Part shown: positions 10,697 to 23,082 of the stretch, one piece after another
Numbering within the stretch: the stretch's first letter is position 1
Layout of the letters: every line of letters starts with the position of its first letter
Assembly (NCBI RefSeq): GCF_030272615.1
Contig: NC_081408.1
Span: 303,711,450-303,775,449 of the forward strand
Length of the DNA: 64,000 nt
Reading direction: 5' to 3'
Source: Cryptomeria japonica
Taxonomy: Eukaryota; Streptophyta; Pinopsida; Cupressales; Cupressaceae
Program-made: the position numbers and the translations under genes
Notes under the pieces: model-generated
What the model saw: the letters and a program-made list of their open reading frames with translations, nothing else
Told to the model about the DNA's origin: nothing
Databases searched by the model: none

Positions 10697-11475
10697 CTGA
10701 ATGCAAATATCAGTACATGTCTTATGGCTAAGTTTGATGATAGTTGGATATGGCATAGGAGACTCTGCCATGTAAACTTTGATAACATTGTGAAGGCTAG
10801 TAAGACCAAGGCAGTTAGAGGATTACTTGTGCTGAGAAAACCAGAAAATCCTTTGTGCAAAGAGTGTCAACTAGGGAAAATGTCTTCCTCAACCTTCAAA
10901 GGTAAATATTTCATTCCAGACAATTTACTTGATCTTGTGCATACTGATTTGTGTGGTCCTATGAAAACTAGGAGTGTGTAGGGAGATAGGTATTTTATGA
11001 TTCTAACAGATGATTGCTCAAGAATGATGTGGGTCACATTCTTGAAGGACAAGTCTGAAGCCTTTGGAAAGTTCAAAGCTTTCAGAGCATTGGTAGAAAA
11101 GGAAAGCAGTAGAAGAATCAAATGCCTTAGAACTGATCAAGGATGGGAATTCACTTCCGGTGAATTCAACAAATATTGTGAAGAGAATGGCATCAAGAGG
11201 CAACTGTCTACCCCCCGGACTCCACAACAGAATGTCTTAACAGGAGAAACAATTGGACTATGGTTGAAGCGGCTAGAACTATGTTGATTCAAGGAAAAGT
11301 TTCTCACACCTTTTGGAGAGAAGCGGCGAGCACTGCAGTCTACATAATGAACTGGGTACTCATCAAGAAAGGTAAGGATAAGACTCCTTATGAGTACTGG
11401 ACCGGTAAGACACCAGTGGTAAGATACTTTAGAATGTTTGGTAGAAAATGTTATATCAAGAGGAGTGAACATTAG
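10697..11475 (+). pseudogene. Copia B integrase
   Basis: A GAG-pre-integrase block (WHRRLCHVNFDNIVKA, ENPLCKECQLGKM) at 10742-10890 is followed by the rve core: LVHTDLCGPM with the first Asp, a TAG at 10979-10981, then LKDKSEAFGKF and CLRTDQGWEF with the second Asp. A frameshift after PRTPQQN, near 11230, falls on the third catalytic motif. The protein resumes at 11260 (MVEAARTMLIQGKVSHTFWREA) and ends at a TAG at 11473-11475. Confidence 0.85.
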
Positions 11476-11640
11476 AGAAAGTTCGATGCAAAATGTGATG
11501 AAGGAATATTCTGAGGATATTTCACCAAAAGTAAAGCTCTCAAATGTTTCAACAATAGGATTCAGAGAATTGTTGAAAGCACCAATGTTAGGGTTGATGA
11601 AAAATTTGAGAAACCTGAGGAAATCGACAGTGAGAAAGTA

Positions 11641-12735
11641 GGAGATGAACCAGTAGTAACCTTCTATGAACCGGTTGTAAATCAGCCCAGTACTAGTAAT
11701 TGTGCTCCTACACCAGTAGATGTTGATGCTGATGAAGATGAGGATGATGAAGAAAAGAAAGAGGAAGCTGTTAAGAACATACCTAGGTATGTCAAACTCA
11801 ATCATGATCCAAAGAAAATAATAGGAGACAAGGATGCAGGAATCCTTACAAGAAGAAAGGTCAGAGAAAACTCATGTACAATCTCTGAATTTGAGCCTAA
11901 ATCATTTAAAGAGGCACATAAAAATGAATATTGGATCAAGGCAATGGAAGAGGAACTTGATCAGATAGAAAAGAATGGTACATGGTCCTTGGTACCCAAA
12001 TCGAAGCATAAAAATGTCATTGGTACCAAATGGGTTTTCAGAAATAAGCTGAATGAAGATGGGACAGTGATAAGAAACAAAGCTAGACTAGTGTGTAAGG
12101 GGTATGCTCAAGAAGAAGGAGAAGACTATGGAGAAACCTTTGCTCCAGTAGCTAGATTGGAAGGAGTTCGTATGCTTCTTGCATATGTAGCTTTTAAAGG
12201 ATTCAAGGTATACCAAATGGATGTAAAATCGGCATTCCTAAATGGAATACTTGAAGAGGAGGTGTATATAGAGCAACCAAATGGGTTTTCCCTATCAGAA
12301 GACCGTGATATAGTGGTTAGGCTACTTAAAGCCTTGTATGGACTAAAGCAGGCACCTAGAGCATGGTATGAACGCTTGCACTCCCATCTTGTGAAGATTA
12401 GATTTGAAAGAACAAGTGAAGATAGAAATATCTACTTGAAATCAGAAGGAGATCAGATTCTAATTTGTGAAGTATTTGTTGATGACATCATCTTTGGAGG
12501 AGATGACAAGACAAGCCATGATTTTGCAGATGGGATGAAAAAGGAGTTTGAGATGTCACTTATAGGGGAGATTAAGTTCTTCATTGGAATACAAATTCAA
12601 CAAAGGAAAGATGAAATCTTTATCACTCAGTCCAAGTATGTCAAAGAAGTGTTGAAGACTTTTGGCATGAAAGACAGCAAACTAGTTGGTACACCGATGG
12701 TGACTGGTTGTAAATTATCAAAAGAGGATGACTGA
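11641..12735 (+). pseudogene. Copia B reverse transcriptase (longest intact frame of B)
   Basis: One frame runs 365 codons: an acidic linker ([14 protein letters not shown]), then RVT_2 with [74 protein letters not shown] and the catalytic VFVDDIIFG. It stops at a TGA at 12733-12735 just before the RNase H part. All the main RT blocks are present, so this is the least damaged enzyme domain in the window, but it lacks its neighbouring domains in frame. Confidence 0.9.
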
Positions 12736-13428
12736 GCGGTGGTAAATGAGAAGGAATACCAATCAATGATTGTTAAGTTGCATTATGTAGTGCATAACAG
12801 ACCGGACATTGCACATGTAGTGGGCATTACCGCTCGGTTCTAGAAAAGCCCAAGAGAATCCCACCTGATAGCAGTCAAGCGGATTCTTAGATATTTGAAG
12901 GGAACTATATAGTATGGATTGTGGTATCCATACAACAATGACTTCAGTCTCAAAGTGTTTATTGATGTTGATTAGGCTAGTAATGTGGATGACTAGAAGA
13001 GAACAACCGGTGGTGCATTCTTCCTTGGTGGTAGACTAGTCTCATGGATGGGTAAAAAGCAGAGTTGTATCTCTCAGTCTACAACAGAAGCAGAGTATGT
13101 TGCAACTGTTATGAACTACACCCAGACTATTTGGATGAAGCATGTATTGAATGGCTTCAAAGTTCCTGTATCAGAACCAGTAAGTATATTTTGTGACAAC
13201 ACAAGTGAAATTAACATCTCAAAGAATCCAGTTTTGCATGCTAGAACCAAGCACTTTGAGCTCAAGTATCATTTCTTGATGGAGAAGGTTCAAAACAAGG
13301 AGGTTGTATTGGAACATTTTTCCAGTAAGGAGCAATTAGTAGATATATTCACCAAGCCTCTACCAAAGGCTTCATTTACCTATTTGAGAGGTGAATTAGG
13401 GGTGTTGCCCCTTCAAGAGGTGAACTAA
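12736..13428 (+). pseudogene. Copia B RNase H
   Basis: After the RT stop the protein continues as the Copia connection and RNase H: NRPDIAHVVG, HLIAVKRILRYLKGTI, KVFIDVD-stop-ASNVDD-stop-KRTTGG, then an open part from 13048 (KKQSCISQSTTEAEYVATV, SIFCDNTSEINISKNPVLHARTKH, VDIFTKPLPK) to the TAA at 13426. At least four in-frame stops lie between 12839 and 12996. Several are TAG where Trp or Arg is expected. Confidence 0.88.
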
Positions 13429-13681
13429 AAGTATGTGCTCCACATTAGTCAGGGATCGCAGTGTCCAAAAATTTTCAGGATTGATGTGTTGAAGGATGCT
13501 ACTCCTCAGGGGGAGCAACATAGTGGAAGATGAAAGCTTGTCCCTCCACTTTGGCATTGTTGTCAAAGGGGGAGAAGATGTGAAGCAAAGAAGATATCCG
13601 CAACAATAGGGAGAAGATATTTGTAGCAATAGGGAGAAGATGTGATGCTGAGTGATATATTTGTATATTGCCATCAATGCC

Positions 13682-13693
13682 AAAGGGGGAGAT
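13682..13693 (+). other. Polypurine tract of element B
   Basis: AAAGGGGGAGAT directly before the 3' LTR, the plus-strand primer of reverse transcription. A second AAAGGGGGAGAA lies upstream near 13566. Confidence 0.9.
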
Positions 13694-15259
13694 TGTTGGC
13701 ATATGTGCAAGAGTATGCTGACATGATGATATTGTATGTTGTCATTGATGTCAATATGCTGAGAAGTGAACCAGTATATTGAAGCTAAGCAACTGGCAAA
13801 GAGAATCGGTATGGTGTTGTGAAGTGGTATCAAAATATGCTGAGGAGTGAACCGGTATATTGAAGTTAAGCAACTGGCAAAGTGAACTGGTATGGTGTTG
13901 TAAACTAGTATATGTGAAATAGGTGAAGCAGTATGTTTGTCCAAGTGAACTAGTATGTTGAAATGTGAACCAGTACATGGAATATGGTAGGACTACCGGT
14001 TGGTAGTCTTAGCTCCAGGGTTTCAGTTGAAGTGTTCCAAGCCTGTGTGATTCAACCAATGACATTGTGTGATGAGTTAGCATTGTAATGAAGATCATAA
14101 CGTGTTGCCATGTCAACCTTGTGCGCGTGAAGGATCTTGCATGAAGGAGATTGATCCTATCTACCTCGGGAATATGTGAAGTCCCTGTAAATGGTGGAGA
14201 ACGCATGATGGGTTATCGACCCATGAAGCAGTGAAGAACAAATGATGGAGAATATCTTGAGATCTATTCAAGACCATTGTATTCAAATGCAAAGTGTTCA
14301 ATGGTCAGGATTGAACCGATCAATTGCTTAACCTAAATGTTTAGGTTTTAGGGTTTATGTTGCCGACCTATCTGTTTCCTATAAGGTCAATGTTGTGTTT
14401 CATGTTGAGATTGTTGGCAAATGTTGTCTATGTATCTAAGTGCAGAGATATGTGATTCTTGCCAGACTAGATAAGAGGATTGATGCCTACATAGTGTGTG
14501 TGCAGAAGGAAGGAACTAAAGCGGATCTGCATTAGCATTGAGTGCTATTACCAGATCATTGTAATACCTGTTGATCTTTAACTACTTCAACAGTTGGAAA
14601 ATCCCTTAACTGGGTAGCTTTAACCAGCTTGCTGTAAATCCTTTAATAGGGTGACTCAAAGCCATTGAGTTCATAAAATCCTCTAACAAGGTAACCTCTA
14701 ATAGGGTTTAACCCTTAACTAGGTATTCTAGACATCCCTTAACTGGGTGATCCCTAACAGGATCGGTTCCTAACAGAACCTATTGTAACAATCTTTAACT
14801 AGACTAGGCTCCTAATAGAGCGGACTTCTAAAGAGTTCAAAAACAACTTGTGGGTATTCATCCCAAACGTGGTTTTTCCCAGTTGGGTTTCCACGTGAAA
14901 AATATGTGTGTCATGTTTGATGCCTCTTTCATGTGATGCTTTGTTATTTTCTGTCAAGCGGTGAATCATGTTATGCTAGTAAATTATTGTATCTTTGATG
15001 ATAGATTATCTGTTTATGCATAAGGATAAAGTGGAAATGAGGGAGTAGGTTGTATGGAAAGCTAAGTGTTGCTGGTTTATGTCTTTCCCAGTAGCATTGT
15101 GTTTAACTGGTAGTAATCTAGTTCAGACTAGTGTTAGTGATTGTCAGTCAAGTTCACTGTTTGCAGTCAAACTGGTCTGGGAAAAGTTTTTGTGCTTGTA
15201 CTGATTCACCCCCCCTCTCAATACTGGTTTGGTACTCACCGTTCATCATTGAGTTATCA
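13694..15259 (+). repeat. 3' LTR of element B
   Basis: The 1566-bp partner of 7699-9266. It ends GAGTTATCA at 15259 and is followed by the CATCC TSD. In the first 190 bp about 13 positions differ from the 5' LTR by hand count, mostly transitions. Confidence 0.93.
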
Positions 15260-16067
15260 CATCCTTCACATTTTGAGAAGGAAGAATTTTTATCAACGTA
15301 TGAATTTGAAGAAAAGATCATTGAGCTCAAAGGCTTTCATCAAAAGAAGAAATTTTTTCTATCTCAATAGACAAATTTTTGTCTCACATAGAGCCTTCTT
15401 ACGTCACATGCGTCTATATCTTCAAGGAAAATCCAACAAGTTTGATCAAGAGTCTTTGAACCACATAGCTTTTACTCAATATAGAGCTTTGAGTTATCAT
15501 AAAAACAAAGGAGGAAAAATCAATCATGCTTTCTTTCTAGACATCTGTATAACATATAACATAGCTCGGGAAGAACCGCCAACCCCTGAAAGAGAAGAGT
15601 AAGAATTTATCCCCTTTATAACGCAAAATTTTTATTGAAGTTAACATTCCATCCATTCTCACATTCATACATCATCAATCCATTCCAACTCTCAAAACAT
15701 AAAGAGGTCTTGTCCTAAGTTCCTTTTTAGATATTGCTTGAATCAAAACAACATATCACTCTTTAGAGTGTCTCTACATCTAAGATAAACTCATCCTAGG
15801 AGGCATTTCTATGCAAGTTAAAACTAGTCTATGAGTGCATCCTCTCATTACTAGGTAGCTTGGTCTGTAACACATCTCAGACTTTGCTATACCTTATCAT
15901 CTCAAACATTGTCAACAAACACAACACACAATTCATAGAAGAACTTTGGTAACATCAACCTTTAGGGTTAAAGATCTATATGCTAAACACTTCAACAAAC
16001 ATTTATCTCTCATTCCATCACCAACTCATAATCATTTTCACCAAACTTCAAACAACAACTTTCAAAA
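15260..16067 (+). other. Leader of element C, second part, with possible upstream ORF remnant
   Basis: Leader resumes after the CATCC TSD. A Lys-rich frame appears to run from before the B insertion (about 7640-7698) into 15260-15369 (HPSHFEKEEFLSTYEFEEKI) and then, one frame over, to the TAA at 15600 (LRHMRLYLQGKSNKFDQESL). This might be an extra ORF before gag of the kind known in Ogre elements, but I recognise no domain. From 15600 to 16067 the DNA is CT/A-rich and non-coding. Confidence 0.35.
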
Positions 16068-17600
16068 ATGGCTCATACCAGATCAAGGACTAGACAACTA
16101 GAAATCTAAGAGGAAGAGGAGGAAAATCTCAATGAATTCCAAGAAGCCCTTGGAGGAAACACAAATGTTGAAAATCCTAGTACTCCCACTCCTGAAGCAA
16201 TAGAGAGGGCACAACACAACCTACTCTTCAATCAATTTTTCGATGAAATCCTCAAAAACAACGCTGATGCTCACTTTTTGAGACTTTCTCAAGAGAGAGG
16301 CAAATTACCCTCTAATTTTGATACTGCATAATTACAGCAAGTATCAGAACACCATATTCGTAATGAGGGTGGAAGAGGTTGAGATAACTTCAGATATAAC
16401 CTTAATCAATAAAATCCCCCACCTCTTCCTCCTCCTAATGACATTGACATGTTGAGGCAATAAGTCGAGAATCTATCCCAACAACTCCACAGTGGTGTGA
16501 AAACTATACGGTTTTCACTTAATGATATTTGTCCCTATCCCTTTGATAGGAATCTACATATGCCACCTTTTCCATGAGGATTTGAAACACCTAAGTTCGA
16601 AAAGTATCGGGGAAAAGGAGACCCTCGAGATCATGTTAGGGAATTTCACTTAGCTTGCCTAGAAGTGGCATATGAAGACACATATCTAATGCACCTCTTT
16701 CCTAAGAGTTTGAGGGGAAAACCACACAATGGTTTTCCTGACTAATAGGCGGCATTAGGAAATTTGAAGAACTGGTCTAGAAGTTCATTGCATATTATTC
16801 ACTCAACATAGAATGCAATGCCACCATGGAAGATCTTTGTAACACCAAGCAAAAACTAGGGGAACTATTTTCTGCTTTCCTACAATGGTGGAGACAACTA
16901 TCTAGTAGATGTTCTCTTCATCTACCTGAATGAGAGTTAGTGGAAATATTTATTTCCAACTTGAATGATGAAATGAAATTCCACCTAAACATGAAATGCA
17001 CATAATCCTTTACTGACATGATCACCCAAGAGTTAAAATGTGAACGAACCCTCATTAAAAAAGGGCTTATCAAGATATACAATGAACCAAAAGATGGCCC
17101 TCGCCTGCGTTTTAATAGTGATAAACCAAACTTTTGGAATAAAAACAAAAAACATCATCCATGACGGGGTTGTGGATGCAAGGACTATAAAGAGTGCACA
17201 ACCCGTGGTCCAATTTGTGGGGCAAAATCCCCCTCCTAAGAAAAATACGGTTGCTCCACCATAAAATCAAGGATGCAATGCACCAAAAGATGAACCGAGA
17301 CAATGACAACAAAATTATAAACCAAAACGTACATACACTCCCTTAGGGGAATCTATTGAAACAGTTTTATGTCAATTGGTCTCTTCAAATCTGGTGACCT
17401 TACCAAAGAAATGTAATTATGAACCTCAGGTCAAACCTCTATGGTGGAGGGATAATGAACATTGTGAATTCCATCAAGAGAAAGCGAATAAAACAAGTAA
17501 ATGACATAGATTGAAAGATCTTGTTCAGGATCTTATTGACTGAGGAGAGATTGAAATTGAAGGACACGACCCAGAAACATCAAATAATGATCATCTCATG
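16068..17600 (+). pseudogene. gag: Gypsy C gag, copy 1
   Basis: Starts ATG at 16068 (MAHTRSRTRQLEI) and meets a TAA only 14 codons later. The protein then continues in the same frame (FFDEILKNNADAHFLRLSQE). The Retrotrans_gag core is at about 16600-17090 (YEDTYLMHLFPKSLRGK, LVEIFISNLNDEMKFHLNMK), followed by a linker and a Tat-type CCHC-like finger near 17455-17515 (EHCEFHQEKANKTSK-stop-HRLKDLVQDLID). There are more than six internal stops. The upstream 28 bp are the point where the tandem duplication begins. Confidence 0.8.
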
Positions 17601-18660
17601 TTTAAGAACCCGCTTCCATCACAAGATCAAAGGGGTCCTTCCACTTCAGGACAAAACATAGATACCAATAATTATACACGAGCTGCCTATAATTACATTA
17701 TGAATCACCTATATGATGCCAATGAACAAATTGCAACCATTACCATCAAAGATCCAAGCCCTACCTGCAATGTTGTTACGCGCCATAGCAAGATCACCAT
17801 TAAAGAAGCTCCACAAGGTACAACCTTTATCCCAAAGTAGTATAACCTTATGGAACAATTAGAAAAGACGCCCACACTTATATCCATCTTAGAGATTTTG
17901 CACCTATCCCCATCTCATAAAACAATCTTGGATCAAGCTCTCCAAGAGGTGCTAGTCCTTGCCAATCTAAATACAAATCAATTTCAAGCTATGTTTGGTA
18001 ATGTGAGGTCATCACCATGTCTCACTTTCTCTGAAAGTGACAATACATCCTTCCAACAACCTCATAATGCCTCACTCCATATTGAAGGAATTATCAACCA
18101 ACATAGGACCAAGTGAGTCTTGATCGACAATGTAGCAGGCCTAAACATCTGTACATTACAATTGGTCACAACACTGGGATATGTAGTTGAATCAGTGGAC
18201 CCCCACAAAAAGATAACCATAAAAGCCTATGATGATGCGAAGAGTTCTTCAAAAGGAGTAGTTGTGTTACCAATCTGAGTGGGCCCAGTGGTGAAGTACA
18301 TCATATGTCAAGTTTTGGACCTTCCTCTATCATATAATTTGTTGTTAGGAAGACCTTGGATACACGCCATGCAAGTCGTTCCATCCACCTATCACCAGTG
18401 TATAAAGTTTCCTCATAATGGTGTAGAAATTACAATCCTGGGTGATGCAAATCCATTTGCATATTGTAACAACATCAACCATCAGCCAAAGATTACCATT
18501 CCCAACAATAGAGAAGCTATCCCATCTACATCATATGTAAGTCCAACCTCTCTTTCTAGTTCAAACACCACTATACCAAAGCAAGAGAAGCTAAAGATGA
18601 AAATGGCAGAGGAAGGTCCTAGGGAGTACAATCTAAGACAACTCTTTTGTGTTGGGTAAC
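17601..18660 (+). pseudogene. Gypsy C protease, copy 1
   Basis: A linker (YNYIMNHLYDANEQIATITI; LHLSPSHKTILDQALQ) precedes the aspartic protease: VLIDNVAGLNICTLQL near 18118-18165, then the flap-like and C-terminal block VVKYIICQVLDLPLSYNLLL and GRPWIHAMQ. The Tat-type active site is usually D-N-G-A, and here Gly is Val. Stops at 17838, 18114 and 18276 break the frame. Confidence 0.8.
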
Positions 18661-20140
18661 TACCCACTTCTCCTAGAACTTATGGTAAGCCTCAAAGGTT
18701 ACTTCAAACACCATTAGTCAAGCCAGCATACACTTTAGAGCCTTTTATCCCTGTAAAGAATCAGGAAGAGCAGACCAGAGATGAGGACTTAGTAGAATGG
18801 ATCTATAAAGACCCTATCACCATGAAAATCCGACAAGCTAAGCTTCCCATAGATCAATATGGCAACGGACTTACCATTATCCAAAGAATGGGCTATGGTA
18901 GTCAGAGTGCTTTGGGACCTCACAAGCAAGGACGATAAGAGTTGTTGTAGCCTAAATTAAAGCCTAAAGATAACACTCATTTAGGCTTTCAAAAGGAGAC
19001 TCTTCCTAAGCTTAGATTCAAAGGGAAACCCAACAAACCTCTGTATCAACCTAATACTCTAAAGAGGCCACCCTTGATTATATCAGCAACACTAAGAAAT
19101 ACACCAATTTCCCCAATGAGGTTGAGAATCCCAGCAATACCATCCACAACACCAATCATCCCACCCATCAAACCAGCAACCCCATCAACAACAACAACCG
19201 CATCAACAACACCATTAGTAGTATCAGAACCCCCAACAACATCAACAACACTGTTAATTCCATCAAAAGCAACAGATTCAACAATACCGATACTCCTAGT
19301 ATCAGATTCACTGATCCCAATAATCCTCCTTGCAACACCAATCATTCCATCTCCAAAGGTACATTAGTCGATTACACCTGCAGTGTTTAACTCAAAAGAT
19401 ATCTCAGTTTGGTATAGTAATCGGATGTTGGAAAGAGACTCAGAGACTGACTCACATGAGTGGAAATTTGATTCAGTACATCTCAATACTCCAGATTAGG
19501 AAGATGCATCACCACCTCCACCTCACAAAGAAATCCCTATTTACGGAGAAGCATAGATTAAAACCTCTTGGGTTCCTGAATTGGAAACATCTTCCACAGA
19601 CCCTACGTCACATCCTATGCCTAATTCTGATAGGGAGACTACCATCAATGACCTTCACCATAATGTCTTAAACCTCACTAATACATCTTATGGACTTAAC
19701 CTGATCGATGATGTAATACCCATTATCCATCTTGAACTCATCGAATGAAACCAACCAAATCCTCCATGCCTTGACCAATTCCAGAACGATGAGGCAATCA
19801 TTGAGTTTTTGGAACTACAGGATAACATACCAAGTAGGGATCAAAAAGATGGATTCGCCATTGAACTTAATAGCGCAACCTACTTCAGGGTAGATGCAAA
19901 ACTTTTCAGCTATAATAGTATTACAATAAAACATGGATCTTCCAGTGAAAACCACACCATGGCACGGTTGATCCCAAAAAATTAAAAAGAAAGAGCATAT
20001 CTAATGGTGAAAACCTCTTTGAGGCACCTACAGATGAAAGGTTTGACATCCTCCCCTCCAGTGCAAATCCGAAATGATCAACGATCCTTATTGAGGAAAA
20101 AAAAGAATTCAACATGAGGACCCCTAAAACTCCTCACCAA
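18661..20140 (+). pseudogene. Gypsy C protease-RT linker, copy 1, with G-patch-like block
   Basis: The polyprotein spacer continues with a G-patch-like segment (RMGYGSQSALGPHKQGR, then THLGFQKETLPKL) at about 18885-19010, a Pro/Thr/Ser-rich low-complexity run at 19074-19367 built on CCAACAAC-type triplets, and an acidic segment (LERDSETDSHEWEFDSVHL) to about 20100. Gly-rich blocks of this kind are usual between protease and RT in Tat elements. It is interrupted by several stops. Confidence 0.65.
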
Positions 20141-21180
20141 ATACATCTGACATCCCTTTTAACTCCAAAGGAACAACATAAGTTTGTATAATTCTTCTAG
20201 AAGCATCAAATCAACTTCGCATGGTCATATGCAGACATGCTTGGTCTAGATCCTGATTTATTCATGCATCACCTCACTGTGGCAAAAGGAAATAAACCAG
20301 TAAAATAGAAGCTTCAGAAGATGCACCCCCAAATTGCAGTACTATTCAAATCAGAACTTAAGAAAACCCTGGATGTTGGTTTTATTAGACCAATTGATTA
20401 TGCAGACTGGATATCCAACATTTTACCTGTCGAAAAACCAAATGGGGGCATCTGTATCTATACTAACTCCAGAGATCTAAACGAGGCATGTTCTAAAGAT
20501 GACTTCCCCCTACCAAACATTGACATGATCATAGACCTAACAACAGAACATGCCATGCTTTCTCTTATGGATGGCTTTTCAGGGTACAACCAGATAAAGA
20601 TTGCACCAGAGGATCAACATAAGAAAACCTTCACATTTCCATGGGGAACATACTGTTGGAATGTAATGCCTTTTGGTATAAAGAATGTAGGGGCGACCTA
20701 TCAAAGAGTAATGACCACCATCTTTCATGATATGATGCATACCATGATGGAGGATTATGTTGATGACTTACTGGGAAAATCATTAACCAGAGAAGGTCAT
20801 ATAGAAATATTAGAGAAAATCTTTGATAGACTGGATCAATATCATGTTTGACTCAATCCAAATAAATGTGTCTTTGGAGTAACCTCAAGGAAGCTTCTAG
20901 GATATATTGTCTCAAGAAAAGATATTGATGTCGACCCAACAAAAGTCAAAGCAATCATCAATATGCCACCTCCAAAGAACATCAGTCAAGTAAGGACATT
21001 ACAAGGGTGGCTTCAATCCATCCAAAGATTCATTACACAACTAGAAGATAAGTGCCATCCTTTTATAGATATGTTACAAAAAAACATCCACTTTCAATGG
21101 GATGCCAGATGCCAGCAAGCATTCCAGATGCTTAGGGACTATCTCATGTATACACCGTTGTTGATCCCAATAGATCCAAC
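20141..21180 (+). pseudogene. Gypsy C reverse transcriptase, copy 1
   Basis: Ty3-type RT: FIRPIDYADWISNILPV, SRDLNEACSKDDFPLPNIDM, LMDGFSGYNQIKIAPEDQHK, TFTFPWGTYCWNVMPFGIKN and the catalytic EDYVDDLLGKS near 20752-20781. A TGA at 20849-20851 interrupts it before the thumb (NKCVFGVTSRKLLGYIVSRK; PPKNISQVRTLQGWLQSIQRF). The catalytic YVDD is intact. The upstream fingers have stops near 20190-20310. Confidence 0.88.
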
Positions 21181-23082
21181 ATAATGCAGAAGGGAAAGAG
21201 TGTGTTGTTTACTACATCTCTCACACACTGGTCGGCTATGAACTCAATTACACACCTATTGAGTGAGCTTTCTTAGCACTAATCTTGTGATGGGATGGGG
21301 TTTGGGAGAGACTAGACTGTCTATGCTCTTGGATCCTTTCCTTGGATCACCAGGTGTTCTAACCACACCCTAGGGTCTCTAGGACTTCCCCTTCTTGTGG
21401 AATCCCCTGACCTTTCCCAATCCACCCACCAACAAGTTGAAAAACTATTCCTAAGGTCTCACCTACTCATGAGATTCAAGAAACCCTTACTTAGGCCAAT
21501 AAGGGTTAGGCTTGGTCCACACCTTCCTAGGTCTTAGCAAGGTTAGGTCAGGTCCAATTCATGGTTTTTCCACCCATTCATGTGCTCCCAAGAGGTTTCA
21601 AGCTCCCAACCCCTTACCGATTTCACAATTTTGTGTTTTGCCTACAAAATAGGGCTACAAGGATTATGACCAATTAGGCCTCCTACCCGATCCTTTAGGG
21701 CTCCCTCTCACAAACGATGCAATTTCTTGTGAAACTTACTAAAAGAAATACTATTTATTTAGCAAGAACTCAAGGATTTTTCTAGTTTAGGGCCTCCATG
21801 TGTCTGTACACTACCCTAGGTGGATTTTAAGGTTTTTAAGGGTTTTTAGGAGGGTTTCTAGGCCTGCCAGGGTCACAGTGTGGGTTTGATGCTCTTGCCA
21901 CCTTGTCTGAATTGGTGTAATCTCCTCCTTCACACCAATGGTACTCCACTCACCCCTCTACAACTCCTCCAAAGGGTGCCTCCTCCTTTGACCTTCCTTG
22001 CTCTCCAAGACCTCTGCAACTTAACCCTTCCTAGCCGGGCACTGTCCAGTCTCGTCTAGGAATGGGTCTTTAGTTGGCATCCTTTCATTTTAAAGGGACC
22101 TACTTGTATTTAACTATAGTATAGGGTTTTTACTCTCACTCCCCATGGTTTCATGGTGATTCCACAATGGGGAATGGAGTTATGAACCCATTTATTCAAA
22201 CCAGTCCAAAACTGGACAGAGAGATAGCAACTTACAAAATATTTACAAACACACCTCACTTACAAACAAAAACCTAATATAATTGCTCAAAATTAAATTG
22301 AACACACCATACAAGACACTCCACATAGTTTTTCATGAAAATCAATCCATAAACATTCTTCTTTTACTCCATTTGTGTCGACTAGCAAAAAAACTGCAGT
22401 CACAGTCAAGTCACTTTGCTTGGGCTGTACAATATGTGACATCCAACCCCTTAAATTAGGGTTTGAAATTAATTATAGAACCTTTTCCTTGGTCTATTTT
22501 TCCATATTAGGGTTTTCCACGCTAGATTAAAGATTTTGACCTCATGGTGGAAAAGTTGCTTGACAACTTTTAAAAGTTGTCATGCAACTTTTGCAAGTTT
22601 TGAGCAACTTTCTCAATGTTGCTTTTCTTGACTCCTAGACCCATATTGGGAAAACCTAAGGACACCAACATGCTAAGAAGGACCCCTAAACACCTCAAAG
22701 TCACACATACCCTCTATTTTCAAGAAAATCTCAATCTTGACCTATGACCCTAAGACCTCAACTAGGACCCTAACTAGGATCCATGAGCACTTGGCTCTTT
22801 ATTTTATATACAATGGCTTCATTGAGAAGAAAAAACACAATAAAAAACAAATGGTGGGAGCCCTTTTAAGGGTTCTCCTACACCATCTTGGCAGCCACTA
22901 AACTGAGGCACTACCTATTAACACATAAAGTACAACTCATTGCAAAGATCGATCCACTAAAGTACTTACTCAACAAAGAAACATTGATAGGTTGCTTGGC
23001 CAAATGGGTGATGATTCTAATTGAATTTAACATCGAGTATGTGGACCATAAGGCTATCAAGGGGAAAGTTATTACAAATTAG
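21181..23082 (+). pseudogene. Gypsy C RNase H, copy 1, split by solo LTR S1
   Basis: Compared with copy 2, 63 bp are missing after 21180 (equivalent to 31757-31819, with CAA at both ends). The loss removes the N-terminal part of RNase H in frame. The remainder (ECVVYYISHTL) reaches 21287, where solo LTR S1 is inserted, and resumes at 22891 (AATKLRHYLLTHKV, DPLKYLLNKETLIGCLAKW) to the TAG at 23080-23082. RNase H degrades the RNA strand during reverse transcription. Confidence 0.85.
21288..22885. mobile_element. Solo LTR S1 (TSD TCTTG)
   Basis: A 1598-bp block absent from copy 2 of the duplicated region starts TGATGGGATG and ends CTACACCA, with TCTTG directly repeated at 21283-21287 and 22886-22890. 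TG...CA ends with a 5-bp TSD and no coding region fit a solo LTR left by intra-element recombination. A TTTTATATAC box lies near 22802-22811. The sequence resembles no other LTR in this window. A small non-autonomous LTR element is the alternative. Confidence 0.85.

Larger units (their letters stand above)
7699..15259 (+). mobile_element. Ty1/Copia element B, complete structure, decayed coding
   Basis: A structurally complete 7561-bp Copia element: LTRs 7699-9266 and 13694-15259 (TGTTGGCATA...GAGTTATCA), initiator-Met-tRNA primer site at 9269, gag, protease, integrase, RT, RNase H, polypurine tract at 13682, and a perfect CATCC TSD. It lies in the leader of Gypsy element C. Coding frames are interrupted by at least eight stops and several frameshifts. 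Its domain sequences resemble those of minus-strand element G, suggesting the same Copia branch. Confidence 0.95.
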
